Shown here one piece after another: positions 1-6,200 of a stretch of DNA of 7,136 nucleotides. The stretch's first letter is position 1; each line of letters starts with the position of its first letter. A program made the translations under genes and the position numbers. A model generated the notes under the pieces. That model was not told the DNA's origin. It did no database searches and was given only the letters and a program-made list of their open reading frames with translations. This DNA is from CAYMWF01 sp964394085 [NCBI: uncultured Gemmatimonadota bacterium] (GTDB lineage: Bacteria > GCA-2686955 > CAYMWF01). Location: positions 17,660 to 24,795 of the forward strand of contig CAYMWF010000067.1 in assembly GCA_964394085.1 (NCBI GenBank), written 5' to 3'.

Positions 1-1
1 A

Positions 2-2221
2 ACATGGTGTTACGCCGACAACTGGTTTGGTCTGAAGACCATACCTGATCCGCTTGTGGAAAACACTTCCCGAATCGTCTTCACCGATCCTGTTGCAACA
101 ACCAACGACAATTTCATACTGATGGGGCTCGAGATCGTTGACGGCAAGATGTTGAAGGGTGGATGCAATACAGATTTGTTCCCCTGGTGCGAGTATACGG
201 TCCCCGGAGATCAAGGTCCAAAATATCCTTTGAGCAAGCGGAACTGGCTCTCCGCCCAGATCGCCTTCATGTTCGAAAACAACCTCAACGCGCTGGGTCC
301 GCGCTGCTGTTTCGACGACTGGTACGAGGAAGAAAGGTATCGCAAAAACGCAAAGGACTATTACGATTACAACACTGAGGTATGCGCTCCCCCTCTCCCG
401 GAGGAGGATGAACCCTATTCATCCATGGGCGGCAGCTCCACCCTGGTTCCTGTCCTGGTGAACAAGAATATTGAAGACTATCACACTAACGATCCTGACA
501 CATATCCCCGGCCGTATTACCCATTCGTCTCCTACCTTTACATATCGAATCCTCTGACGGATGAAGGTAGTTGGATGCAGCTTCCGGATGTTTTCAACGA
601 TTGGTTCTGGCAGAGATCCATCTTACGGGCATTCCTCATACTGTCGGACGGGGTTGAACCTACCGGCGGTTGGGTATACAGCGAAGTGGATGGGGAGGAT
701 GTACCGTTCATCGATGCTAGTGGTCGGCTGGTGGTGCCCGGGTTCTGGCGGTGCCATCAGCCCTCGGGCCTTTTCGATGAAAAAGGCCTGGTTTGTATAA
801 GCCTCGGCTTCGATACCGCGTGGCGGTGGGAACTTGAAAACGACGATTGGATCGGCAATCTCCGCCCGTGGCTGCGCAGGATTCTGGCACAGCAACATGA
901 TGAGAATGACGAGCCGCCCGCTCCCCCGGGCCGCACCGCTTTCGCCCAGGAGATGAAAGATAAGTATCTCGCCGAAGCATCGTATGTTTACGAAGATGCC
1001 ATCACCGCATGGAACCAGAATTACAGTATTCCAGGTTACGCAATATACTATTTCCTCTGGGATGACGTACCCGAGGAAGAACGACCCACCACTACCAATG
1101 ACCAGGTCCTGGAGAGGCTCGATTCGACAAACGGGTCTTTTATCGTCAATCGGTATCCCGATTATTCTGAAAATCCTCCCCCTGAAGAACCCACGTTCGG
1201 TCAAGTACTTCGTACGCATACCGAAGATTTGGGCAGCTATCTATCTGATGAAGATGCTGTCGCATTTATGATAGCTATTTCAGAAAAATTCCATGAGGTC
1301 GCCATAGATGCGGTGAGGTACTTCGACGATCATCATCTCATCTTTTCTGAAAACGACAACTGGGAGAGTTTCGACACGTTTATAGATGGCGGTGAAGTAA
1401 CTCATCCGATACTCCGCTCCATCGCCGCGGCCCGCGGATCGGCCGAGTTTTTCCCGGATGAACGGATCGCCGGCATAACCAGCAACCTTTACAGCATGAT
1501 CCCCGAACATATTCCCGGTTCCGAGTACGACTCGTATTATGATGAGTTCCTTTTTTATGATTCCGCCATGAGATACATCCACGAGACGGAAGGGCGGATT
1601 ATGCCCGTGCTCGGGGGCGAATTCACGGCACATGCCGACTGGGAAAGGGAGTTCAGGCATAATTGGGATTATGGCGGCGGTCAACAGCGTTGCCCTCTTG
1701 GTGATAAGCAGTTGGATCCTGAGGGCTGGATGATATACGCACCATACCCGCACGGCTGGGATAACCATGGAAATAGCTGCCAGGAACCGAGAGAGTACCA
1801 TTATACCGAAAGCGGCCTGCTCGAAAGCTGGGATACGGGCTCAGATGTAGTCCATCGGGGCAGAGGGGATGACTACAATATCGCCACGTCGATGTTCTTG
1901 TCTCCCATCACCCTCGAAGTCGGGGGGCAGGATGTCGATTACAACCTGTTCGTCGGTGCTTTCTGGTACGGATTGTATGATCATCAGATGGATGATGGAG
2001 AGCTTGACGACAAGACGGAGAACTGGGGCATAATCGATCCGCGCATGGAGAATCCTGTGGAAAACCCGGAGCTTGTGACGGCAATAAAGGCCCGAAACGG
2101 GGCTTTTCAGCAGCATGTATCGGGGGTGGAGTGGAACAAACACGGGCTGCAGCATCCCGTGCCGGCGAAGGAGCCCTGCTACGACAATGAAGGGGGCGAC
2201 TGCGAAGAGTATCATCAGTAA
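2..2221 (+). CDS. Large acidic, Cys-rich protein of unknown function (5' end outside window)
   Basis: The reading frame is open from base 2 and gives 739 residues before TAA at 2219-2221. A GTG at 56 is the first possible start inside the window, but it has no Shine-Dalgarno site and 18 coding-looking residues precede it, so the gene most likely begins upstream. I do not recognise the family. The protein is strongly acidic and rich in Trp, Tyr and Phe, with many short D/E/P/N-rich linkers. It has 12 Cys in the visible part, including a vicinal pair (RCCFDDW), a pair near the C-terminus (CYDNEGGDC) and others next to aromatic or polar residues, which suggests disulfides and an extracytoplasmic location. 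No membrane segment is visible, and any signal peptide would lie outside the window. A His/Trp/Gly-rich stretch around residues 570-600 (WMIYAPYPHGWDNHGNSC) could be a ligand or metal site, but that is only a guess. The next gene also encodes a secreted protein. Confidence 0.8.
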   Translation, partial: TWCYADNWFGLKTIPDPLVENTSRIVFTDPVATTNDNFILMGLEIVDGKMLKGGCNTDLFPWCEYTVPGDQGPKYPLSKRNWLSAQIAFMFENNLNALGPRCCFDDWYEEERYRKNAKDYYDYNTEVCAPPLPEEDEPYSSMGGSSTLVPVLVNKNIEDYHTNDPDTYPRPYYPFVSYLYISNPLTDEGSWMQLPDVFNDWFWQRSILRAFLILSDGVEPTGGWVYSEVDGEDVPFIDASGRLVVPGFWRCHQPSGLFDEKGLVCISLGFDTAWRWELENDDWIGNLRPWLRRILAQQHDENDEPPAPPGRTAFAQEMKDKYLAEASYVYEDAITAWNQNYSIPGYAIYYFLWDDVPEEERPTTTNDQVLERLDSTNGSFIVNRYPDYSENPPPEEPTFGQVLRTHTEDLGSYLSDEDAVAFMIAISEKFHEVAIDAVRYFDDHHLIFSENDNWESFDTFIDGGEVTHPILRSIAAARGSAEFFPDERIAGITSNLYSMIPEHIPGSEYDSYYDEFLFYDSAMRYIHETEGRIMPVLGGEFTAHADWEREFRHNWDYGGGQQRCPLGDKQLDPEGWMIYAPYPHGWDNHGNSCQEPREYHYTESGLLESWDTGSDVVHRGRGDDYNIATSMFLSPITLEVGGQDVDYNLFVGAFWYGLYDHQMDDGELDDKTENWGIIDPRMENPVENPELVTAIKARNGAFQQHVSGVEWNKHGLQHPVPAKEPCYDNEGGDCEEYHQ

Positions 2222-2229
2222 TCTTCGCT

Positions 2230-2268
2230 GCCGATTGGATTACGGACTTGCTGCATAATTCAATCGGC
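2230..2268. repeat. Inverted repeat (8-bp arms) just after the first gene
   Basis: GCCGATTG at 2230-2237 is matched by CAATCGGC at 2261-2268 with a 23-base loop. It begins 9 bases after the stop codon. No T-tract follows, so it is not a standard intrinsic terminator. It may stabilise the 3' end of the transcript. Confidence 0.5.
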
Positions 2269-2276
2269 GCAGATGT

Positions 2277-2319
2277 CGGGAGCATCGGACGTTCTGGTGG
2301 AATCGAGTCGATGCTCCCG
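2277..2319. repeat. Perfect 11-bp inverted repeat between the first two genes
   Basis: CGGGAGCATCG at 2277-2287 is the exact reverse complement of CGATGCTCCCG at 2309-2319, with a 21-base loop. This GC-rich stem is the strongest structure in the spacer. No run of T follows closely (the nearest is T5 at 2348-2352), so it could be a Rho-type or processing signal, or an operator for the gene at 2376. Which of these it is cannot be told from sequence. Confidence 0.55.
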
Positions 2320-2375
2320 GTGCTGTCGTATCGCTCAGTCGAGACGCTTTTTCGAGAATCGATCAAAGGGATCGT

Positions 2376-3923
2376 ATGATGATGGAATACAATGATATAA
2401 TGAATAAATATAGAATTCTGTTCCGCTGGTTTTCCTTCCTTCTCATCTTGCTGCCTGTAAAAGGATTCGGGGCTTCTACCACGGATGCCGGCGGCGGCGA
2501 CACGGGTTCCACGGGCCTGCCCGAAGATATAATCAGGAAAACGGAAGGTGTCTTGCCGATCCAGTGGCGCATCGACCGGGCCGAAGAGGGCGACACGATT
2601 TTCGTTCAGCCCGGCACCTACTTCGAGAACCTTGAATTCAAAGGCAAGGCGATTACCGTTCTGGGCGTGGCAGGTCCCGAAGAGACCGTGATAGACGGGC
2701 GAGGCGAGGGAACTGTCGTGGATTTCGCCGGTTGTGCGGATACGAACAGCGTTCTTTCAGGAGTGACTGTAAGGAATGGAGGAGGTTCCTACTTCATCGA
2801 AACGTGGCGGGCCGGTGGAATTCTTGCTTTTGAAGCATCATGTAAAATCATTAATTGTATTATCAGTGATAATTATGTCGGTTCTCCAGTAGTAAATTGT
2901 TGCGCCGGCGGCGCTGAATTTTTCCAAGGAACGTTTGTGATTCGTGATTGCGTTTTTAGAAATAATGCTTCCGGCAAAGGGGGGGGCATATGTTTATACT
3001 ATGGTCAAGGATGTATAACCAGCTCAAGGTTCGAATACAATACTGCATTTAGTGATTTATCGCTGGGAGATAAATCAAGCGGCCGGGGTGGCGGCTGTTA
3101 TTTTGATTCATTAGACAGCTTGACGGTTACGAATTGTGTTTTTTCAGGTAACAGCGTTTCGAGACCTTCAAAGGAATACGACGGAAAACCTTGGGGCGGC
3201 GCTTGTTTTATCGGGTGTGAAGTAACGATAAAGAATAACTTCTTCATCAATAACAAAGCCGTATATGGAGGAGCGCTGTATATAACAGAACCCGGGATTG
3301 TCGTGGAATCGGAAGTGACGCGCAACATCTTTCTCAACAACTCGGCCGGCGACCAGTGGGATTCGGGCATAGGCGGCGCCATATACTGCTGGGGCGGCGA
3401 CGGTCACGCACAGGCCCGGATATTCAACAACCTCTTTTCGGGCAACGGCGCGTTCGAGGGTGATTCCGGCTCCTTTTCCAGCGGTTCGATTGCTCATTCG
3501 GCTCACGGGGGCGGGGTCATCAACAATATCATCATGAATACCCGTTCAGGAATAGCAGTAGTCCTTCATCCGCTCTCTCCACACCATCACAACTGTTTCT
3601 GGAACAATGCCGACGGTGATGTCGACTGGCCGGGCGAGGGCACAATATTCGAAGACCCCAAGACGGGGCCGGGGAACAAGTTTCGTATCCCCGCCGATTC
3701 TCCCTGCATCGATGCCGGCTGTTCCACGGGTCTCGAAGGGCGGGTCTGCGGGGATTTTCCCGATATCGGCGCATTCGAAAACTGCGGACTGAATAATTTG
3801 CGGACCGGGAAGCTCACGTTGTCGAACCTTGAACCCGTTTCCCTTCCGGATTCACTTTCCACCGGTATCTCCGTCCAGAATCCTGCTGCCGGAAAGTCAC
3901 CTGCTGAACCATCATCCCATTGA
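2376..3923 (+). CDS. Secreted right-handed parallel beta-helix protein, choice-of-anchor Q type
   Basis: The protein has 515 residues. Three ATG codons in a row stand at 2376, 2379 and 2382; AAAGGG at 2365-2370 lies 5 to 11 bases ahead, so one of these is the start. An ATG at 2400 would give a more typical signal peptide but has a poor ribosome site. Residues 11-33 form a basic-hydrophobic signal peptide (core FLLILLPVKGFGA), so the product is exported. Residues 60-110 carry the usual entry motif of these beta-helix proteins (IQWRIDRAEEGDTIFVQPG, then a YxEN-type turn and VIDGRG). Residues 125-415 are repeated rungs of the kind 'xIxNCxFxxNxAxxGGG', with many Asn turns and Gly-Gly steps. The segment DSPCIDAG...DIGAFE (441-467) matches the C-terminal motif of choice-of-anchor Q proteins. 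Such proteins are surface or extracellular; some relatives bind or cleave polysaccharides, but no catalytic residues can be assigned. The last 48 residues lack LPXTG, PEP-CTERM or a type IX sorting motif, so the anchor is missing or unrecognised. Codon use in the middle third is AT-richer than at the ends. Confidence 0.88.
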   Translation: MMMEYNDIMNKYRILFRWFSFLLILLPVKGFGASTTDAGGGDTGSTGLPEDIIRKTEGVLPIQWRIDRAEEGDTIFVQPGTYFENLEFKGKAITVLGVAGPEETVIDGRGEGTVVDFAGCADTNSVLSGVTVRNGGGSYFIETWRAGGILAFEASCKIINCIISDNYVGSPVVNCCAGGAEFFQGTFVIRDCVFRNNASGKGGGICLYYGQGCITSSRFEYNTAFSDLSLGDKSSGRGGGCYFDSLDSLTVTNCVFSGNSVSRPSKEYDGKPWGGACFIGCEVTIKNNFFINNKAVYGGALYITEPGIVVESEVTRNIFLNNSAGDQWDSGIGGAIYCWGGDGHAQARIFNNLFSGNGAFEGDSGSFSSGSIAHSAHGGGVINNIIMNTRSGIAVVLHPLSPHHHNCFWNNADGDVDWPGEGTIFEDPKTGPGNKFRIPADSPCIDAGCSTGLEGRVCGDFPDIGAFENCGLNNLRTGKLTLSNLEPVSLPDSLSTGISVQNPAAGKSPAEPSSH

Positions 3924-4145
3924 TCAGGATTTCCCGCCTCTATTTCACAACAACAGAAAGCATCCGAGAACTGCGGTTGAAGCATCGCACGTCGATTTAC
4001 CCAGGAGTCTAATATTTATTTGGTTTACAGCGATAAGGACTATCTGAACCGGGGTTTTGGCTCCCTTATCCCGAATGTCCGCAGCCGGGCTCCCGCTCCT
4101 GGCAACGGCGAAAAAGTCTCTTCGCGGAAAAGGGTTCTCTAAAAC
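3924..4145. other. Intergenic stretch with no recognisable gene
   Basis: No open frame here has both a ribosome site and recognisable protein character. A + frame (3829-4047) overlaps the 3' end of the beta-helix gene and a - frame (3945-4184) crosses the stretch; both lack a Shine-Dalgarno site and look non-coding. I see no terminator-like hairpin plus T-tract. Confidence 0.6.
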
Positions 4146-4174
4146 TTGATCGTATTCTCTGCAGGTGCTATCTT
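4146..4174 (+). promoter_or_regulatory. Possible sigma70-type promoter for the methyltransferase operon
   Basis: TTGATC at 4146-4151 and TATCTT at 4169-4174 are separated by 17 bases, each matching four of six consensus positions. Transcription from here would start near 4181 and place the whole 26-bp repeat array in a 5' leader of about 270 bases ahead of the methyltransferase. The match is modest and could be chance. Confidence 0.25.
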
Positions 4175-4260
4175 GTTGCTCCATATCGGTTTCGATTTAC
4201 GCACACAAAGGTTTTCACGCTTCTGAGTTTTCCCGGTTCGGTGCCGCCCGTGTTCTGATT

Positions 4261-4390
4261 ACTATTCATACGCCCGGGTAAAAGCAATGATTATACGGCC
4301 CGGTCGAAGGAAATGATCAAGCGGCCGGGTAAAAGGAATTGATCAAGCGGCCGGGTAAAAGGAAATGATCAAGCGGCCGGGTAAAAGGAA
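4261..4390 (+). repeat. Five-unit 26-bp tandem repeat upstream of the methyltransferase
   Basis: Units run 4261-4286 (degenerate), 4287-4312 (partly diverged), 4313-4338, 4339-4364 and 4365-4390. The last three are identical except that the first base alternates A/T/A. Each intact unit consists of (A/T)TGATCAAG, then CGGCCGGG, then TAAAAGGAA, and so contains two short palindromes (TGATCA and CGGCCG) and a purine-rich, Shine-Dalgarno-like stretch. The array ends exactly where a TTG at 4391 opens the methyltransferase frame. Increasing divergence towards the 5' end suggests older units there and recent duplication at the 3' end. It could act as a protein-binding array, as an RNA leader, or be a neutral minisatellite. 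Confidence 0.9.
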
Positions 4391-4394
4391 TTGA
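4287..4394 (+). other. Chain of four overlapping 9-codon micro-ORFs within the tandem repeat
   Basis: Four short frames run 4287-4316, 4313-4342, 4339-4368 and 4365-4394. They start with ATG, ATG, TTG and ATG and encode MIIRPGRRK, MIKRPGKRN, (M)IKRPGKRK and MIKRPGKRN. Each stop TGA shares bases with the next start (ATGA or TTGA), the classic geometry of translational coupling: 30 bases minus a 4-base overlap gives the 26-base period. After the fourth, TTG at 4391 continues in the methyltransferase frame. Between the first and second micro-ORFs, ATT/ATC and CCC/CCG are synonymous and CGA/AAA is Arg/Lys, while ATA/AAG is not conservative. Each start has AAGGA close upstream, at only 1-3 bases, which is shorter than optimal. 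Whether they are translated is inference. Confidence 0.35.
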
Positions 4395-4438
4395 CCGGCG
4401 CGAGGAAACTACGGGTTTTTTGCAGACCCGGTTTGTTC

Positions 4439-4447
4439 GGGGGAGAG
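4439..4447 (+). promoter_or_regulatory. Ribosome binding site deciding the methyltransferase start
   Basis: The purine tract GGGGGAGAG ends 3 bases before ATG 4451, with its GGAG core 5 bases away. It favours 4451 over the in-frame TTG at 4391, whose AAGGA lies almost on top of the start codon. Confidence 0.75.
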
Positions 4448-4450
4448 ATT

Positions 4451-5254
4451 ATGGACCATCGGGAAGTCGGCAGATACTGGAATGAAAACGCCGAGGTCTG
4501 GACGCGGCTCGCGCGGGCCGGTTACGATGTCTACCGCGATCTTTTCAACACACCCGCCTTCATGGCGATGCTTCCAGATGTGAAAGGCCTCTCGGGGATA
4601 GACATCGGCTGCGGCGAAGGTCACAATACGCGAAAAATGGCCGGGCTCGGGGGGCGCCTCACCGGCATCGATATCGCCGAGGTGTTCATTGGGCACGCCG
4701 CGAGGCAGGAAAGGCGCGAGCCGCTTGGCATCGAGTACGGCGTTGCGAGCGCGGTGGAGCTCCCGTTCCCGGATTGCTGCTTCGATTTCGCTACGGCTGT
4801 AATGAGCCTGATGGATGTGCCGGAGACCGGCGACGCCCTGGCCGAGGCTTTTCGCGTGATAAAGCCGGGCGGCTTCCTGCAGTTCTCCATCTGCCACCCA
4901 TGCTTCGATACTCCCCATCGCCGCAACCTCCGGGATGAACGGGGTCGAACCTACGCCATCGAGGTCGGCGATTATTTCAAAAACCTGGACGGTGAGATCC
5001 TGGAATGGATGTTCGGCGCCGCTCCCGAAGAGATCCGGCGGGACCTGCCGAACTTCAAGGCTCCCAGGTTCACCCGGACCCTCAGCCAGTGGCTGAACCT
5101 CCTCCTTCAGACCGGTTTCGTGCTGGAGCGGGTGGAAGAACCGCGCCCCTCGGAAGAAACCGCCCTCGCACACCCGTATGTTCAGGATGCCATGGTCGTC
5201 TCTTATTTTCTGCATGTGAGGGCGGGAAAACCCGGGCGGACCGGAACGAAATGA
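4451..5254 (+). CDS. Class I SAM-dependent methyltransferase
   Basis: The 267-residue protein has the Rossmann-fold SAM-binding signature of class I (Methyltransf_11-like) enzymes. Motif I is GIDIGCGEG at 49-57, followed by the acidic strand end GIDIAE at 72-77 that contacts the SAM ribose. PFPDCCFDFATAVMSL at 105-120 is motif II, and RVIKPGGFLQFSICHP at 135-150 is the usual post-II/III element. It would transfer a methyl group from SAM to an acceptor in the cytosol. The acceptor is unknown; the C-terminal third (residues 150-260), which normally shapes the substrate pocket, has no motif I can assign. The length is normal for small-molecule methyltransferases, and no signal peptide or membrane helix is present. 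ATG 4451 is chosen for its ribosome site and because residues 1-15 (MDHREVGRYWNENAE) resemble the usual N-terminus of this group. An in-frame TTG at 4391 would add 20 residues and overlaps the last repeat micro-ORF. The next gene follows after 37 bases, probably in one operon. Confidence 0.92.
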   Translation: MDHREVGRYWNENAEVWTRLARAGYDVYRDLFNTPAFMAMLPDVKGLSGIDIGCGEGHNTRKMAGLGGRLTGIDIAEVFIGHAARQERREPLGIEYGVASAVELPFPDCCFDFATAVMSLMDVPETGDALAEAFRVIKPGGFLQFSICHPCFDTPHRRNLRDERGRTYAIEVGDYFKNLDGEILEWMFGAAPEEIRRDLPNFKAPRFTRTLSQWLNLLLQTGFVLERVEEPRPSEETALAHPYVQDAMVVSYFLHVRAGKPGRTGTK

Positions 5255-5291
5255 TTGAGAATGGACCGGGCCGGGTCGGCAGGAGTTTTTT

Positions 5292-5888
5292 ATGAACGGG
5301 ATACTGGAGAGGGCCGGCGCAAGGCAGCGAATCGCCGTGCATATTCTAAATGAGTTGAAACTGCTTGAGCGATGGAGCCGGTTCGGAACTCCCCGCCTGA
5401 TCGGGGCTGTGGCGTACAACCTCGTGGTGGCGCCCGATATCGATATCGAAATCGTCTCGATCGAGCCGAAAATAGACGACGGGTTCGAGGTGCTCAGGGC
5501 GTGCGCCCATCATCCAAGCGTCACGAAAACACGTTTCTGGAACGCCGAGGGACCACCGCATTTCGGCCTCTACTGGCAGGTTCGATACGAGCACGAGGGA
5601 GATGAGTGGAAAATCGATATGTGGATGATGAAAACCTCCTACGATGGGCCTTGCGGTATTCATATCCTGGAGCCGATGAAAAAGGTTCTGACCGATGAAT
5701 CCCGTATGTTCATACTCGAATTGAAAGAGGCCGTATTCAATGATCCGTCGATCGAAGTCCCATCAATCCAGATATACCGGGCGGCGCTCGATTACGGCGT
5801 TCGAACTCTCGACGAGTTAAAGGCCTGGCTGCCGGGCCACCGGCTCACAGAAGAAGTGACGGACTGGATCCCAGGGAAAAAAACCTGA
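5292..5888 (+). CDS. Putative nucleotidyltransferase-fold protein, function unknown
   Basis: The protein has 198 residues. ATG 5292 is preceded by AGGAG at 5281-5285 with a 6-base spacer, a good ribosome site. LIGAVAYNLVVAPDIDIEI at 37-55 resembles the active-site strand of minimal nucleotidyltransferases: a Gly followed by a D-x-D pair (Asp49, Asp51). WKIDMWMM at 106-113 could supply the third acidic residue on the next strand (Asp109). The canonical Gly-Ser is Gly-Ala here (38-39), so activity is uncertain. The C-terminal half (residues 125-198) looks helical, with no further motif, membrane segment or signal peptide. If the assignment is right, it would transfer a nucleotide to a small molecule, RNA or protein in the cytosol; no substrate can be named. 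It lies 37 bases after the methyltransferase on the same strand, suggesting cotranscription and a shared pathway. It could also be an uncharacterised family without enzymatic activity. That it is a gene is near certain; the fold is tentative. Confidence 0.8.
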   Translation: MNGILERAGARQRIAVHILNELKLLERWSRFGTPRLIGAVAYNLVVAPDIDIEIVSIEPKIDDGFEVLRACAHHPSVTKTRFWNAEGPPHFGLYWQVRYEHEGDEWKIDMWMMKTSYDGPCGIHILEPMKKVLTDESRMFILELKEAVFNDPSIEVPSIQIYRAALDYGVRTLDELKAWLPGHRLTEEVTDWIPGKKT

Positions 5889-5968
5889 TATTTCAGCTCT
5901 ATATTCAAGCATAACCAGGTACACTCAGCCGGATGGATACGACAGCCTGTTACACGTAGGCAAATGAC

Positions 5969-5984
5969 CCCGCCGTGAAGCGGG
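5969..5984. repeat. Small GC stem-loop after the operon
   Basis: CCCGC at 5969-5973 pairs with GCGGG at 5980-5984 around a 6-base loop, 80 bases after the preceding stop codon. No T-tract follows, so it is at most a weak or Rho-dependent stop signal. Confidence 0.3.
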
Positions 5985-6169
5985 TGAGCGAGGGATTATT
6001 AGCGAGCCCGGTCGATTCTTTCTTACGGATTCAGCGAGCCCGTCCGGGTGAAACAGCCTTCAATGAAACAGGCTTCAACAAGTCGATTTTCGGTAAATCC
6101 GTTTTCAATGAATCGGTTTCTGATACGAATGATCCTGCGGGAGGGGGGGTGAGCTCATTTTTCCCTTGA
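5975..6169 (+). pseudogene. 64-codon orphan frame with pentapeptide-like repeats; possible gene remnant
   Basis: The frame opens with GTG at 5975 and ends at TGA 6167-6169, inside the arsR-type promoter. No Shine-Dalgarno site precedes the GTG, so it is probably not translated from there. Residues 28-47 read AFNET, GFNKS, IFGKS, VFNES: four 5-residue units with Phe in second place and a polar remainder, loosely like pentapeptide-repeat proteins but far shorter than any functional one. Differences between the DNA units include third-position changes that keep the amino acid (AAT/AAC, AAG/AAA, TCG/TCC), as coding sequence would show. A decayed fragment of a repeat protein or a chance frame are both possible. 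This is also the only gene-like content in the 5889-6165 gap. Confidence 0.25.
6056..6115 (+). repeat. Four degenerate 15-bp tandem units
   Basis: Units at 6056-6070, 6071-6085, 6086-6100 and 6101-6115 share the pattern xxTTTC or xxCTTC, then AAY or GGT, then a Lys/Glu codon and an ACA/TCG/TCC codon. The period of exactly five codons keeps one frame throughout. Conservation is partial, so the array is old or under coding constraint. Confidence 0.55.
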
Positions 6170-6194
6170 CACGTGCATGTGTGTGCATTATTGT
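6166..6194 (+). promoter_or_regulatory. Sigma70-type promoter of the ArsR-family gene
   Basis: A consensus -35 box TTGACA (6166-6171), a 17-base spacer and the -10 box TATTGT (6189-6194, four of six) stand immediately ahead of the regulator gene. The expected transcription start, about seven bases after the -10 box, falls at or next to ATG 6201, which implies a leaderless messenger. Confidence 0.65.
6173..6188 (+). promoter_or_regulatory. Candidate operator: GTGCAT direct repeat between -35 and -10
   Basis: GTGCAT occurs at 6173-6178 and 6183-6188, exactly 10 bp apart, filling the promoter spacer, and again at 6584-6589 just after the gene. Position and helical phasing fit autorepression by the ArsR-family protein, which commonly binds its own promoter. 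The motif is not a known ArsR operator that I recognise, so the role is inference. Confidence 0.35.
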
Positions 6195-6200
6195 ATGTAT

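Noticed and set aside
623-1801. Two long - strand frames (623-1219 and 1280-1801) inside the first gene
   Set aside because: They are shadows of the long + strand gene, without ribosome sites or recognisable motifs.
3829-4047. 72-codon + frame at the end of the beta-helix gene, considered as a frameshifted continuation
   Set aside because: Its translation is Pro/His/Leu-rich and shows neither beta-helix rungs nor a sorting signal; it has no ribosome site.
4409-5419. 336-codon open frame on the - strand
   Set aside because: It is antisense to the methyltransferase, whose SAM-binding motifs are unmistakable; the antisense frame stays open because of codon bias and has no protein character.
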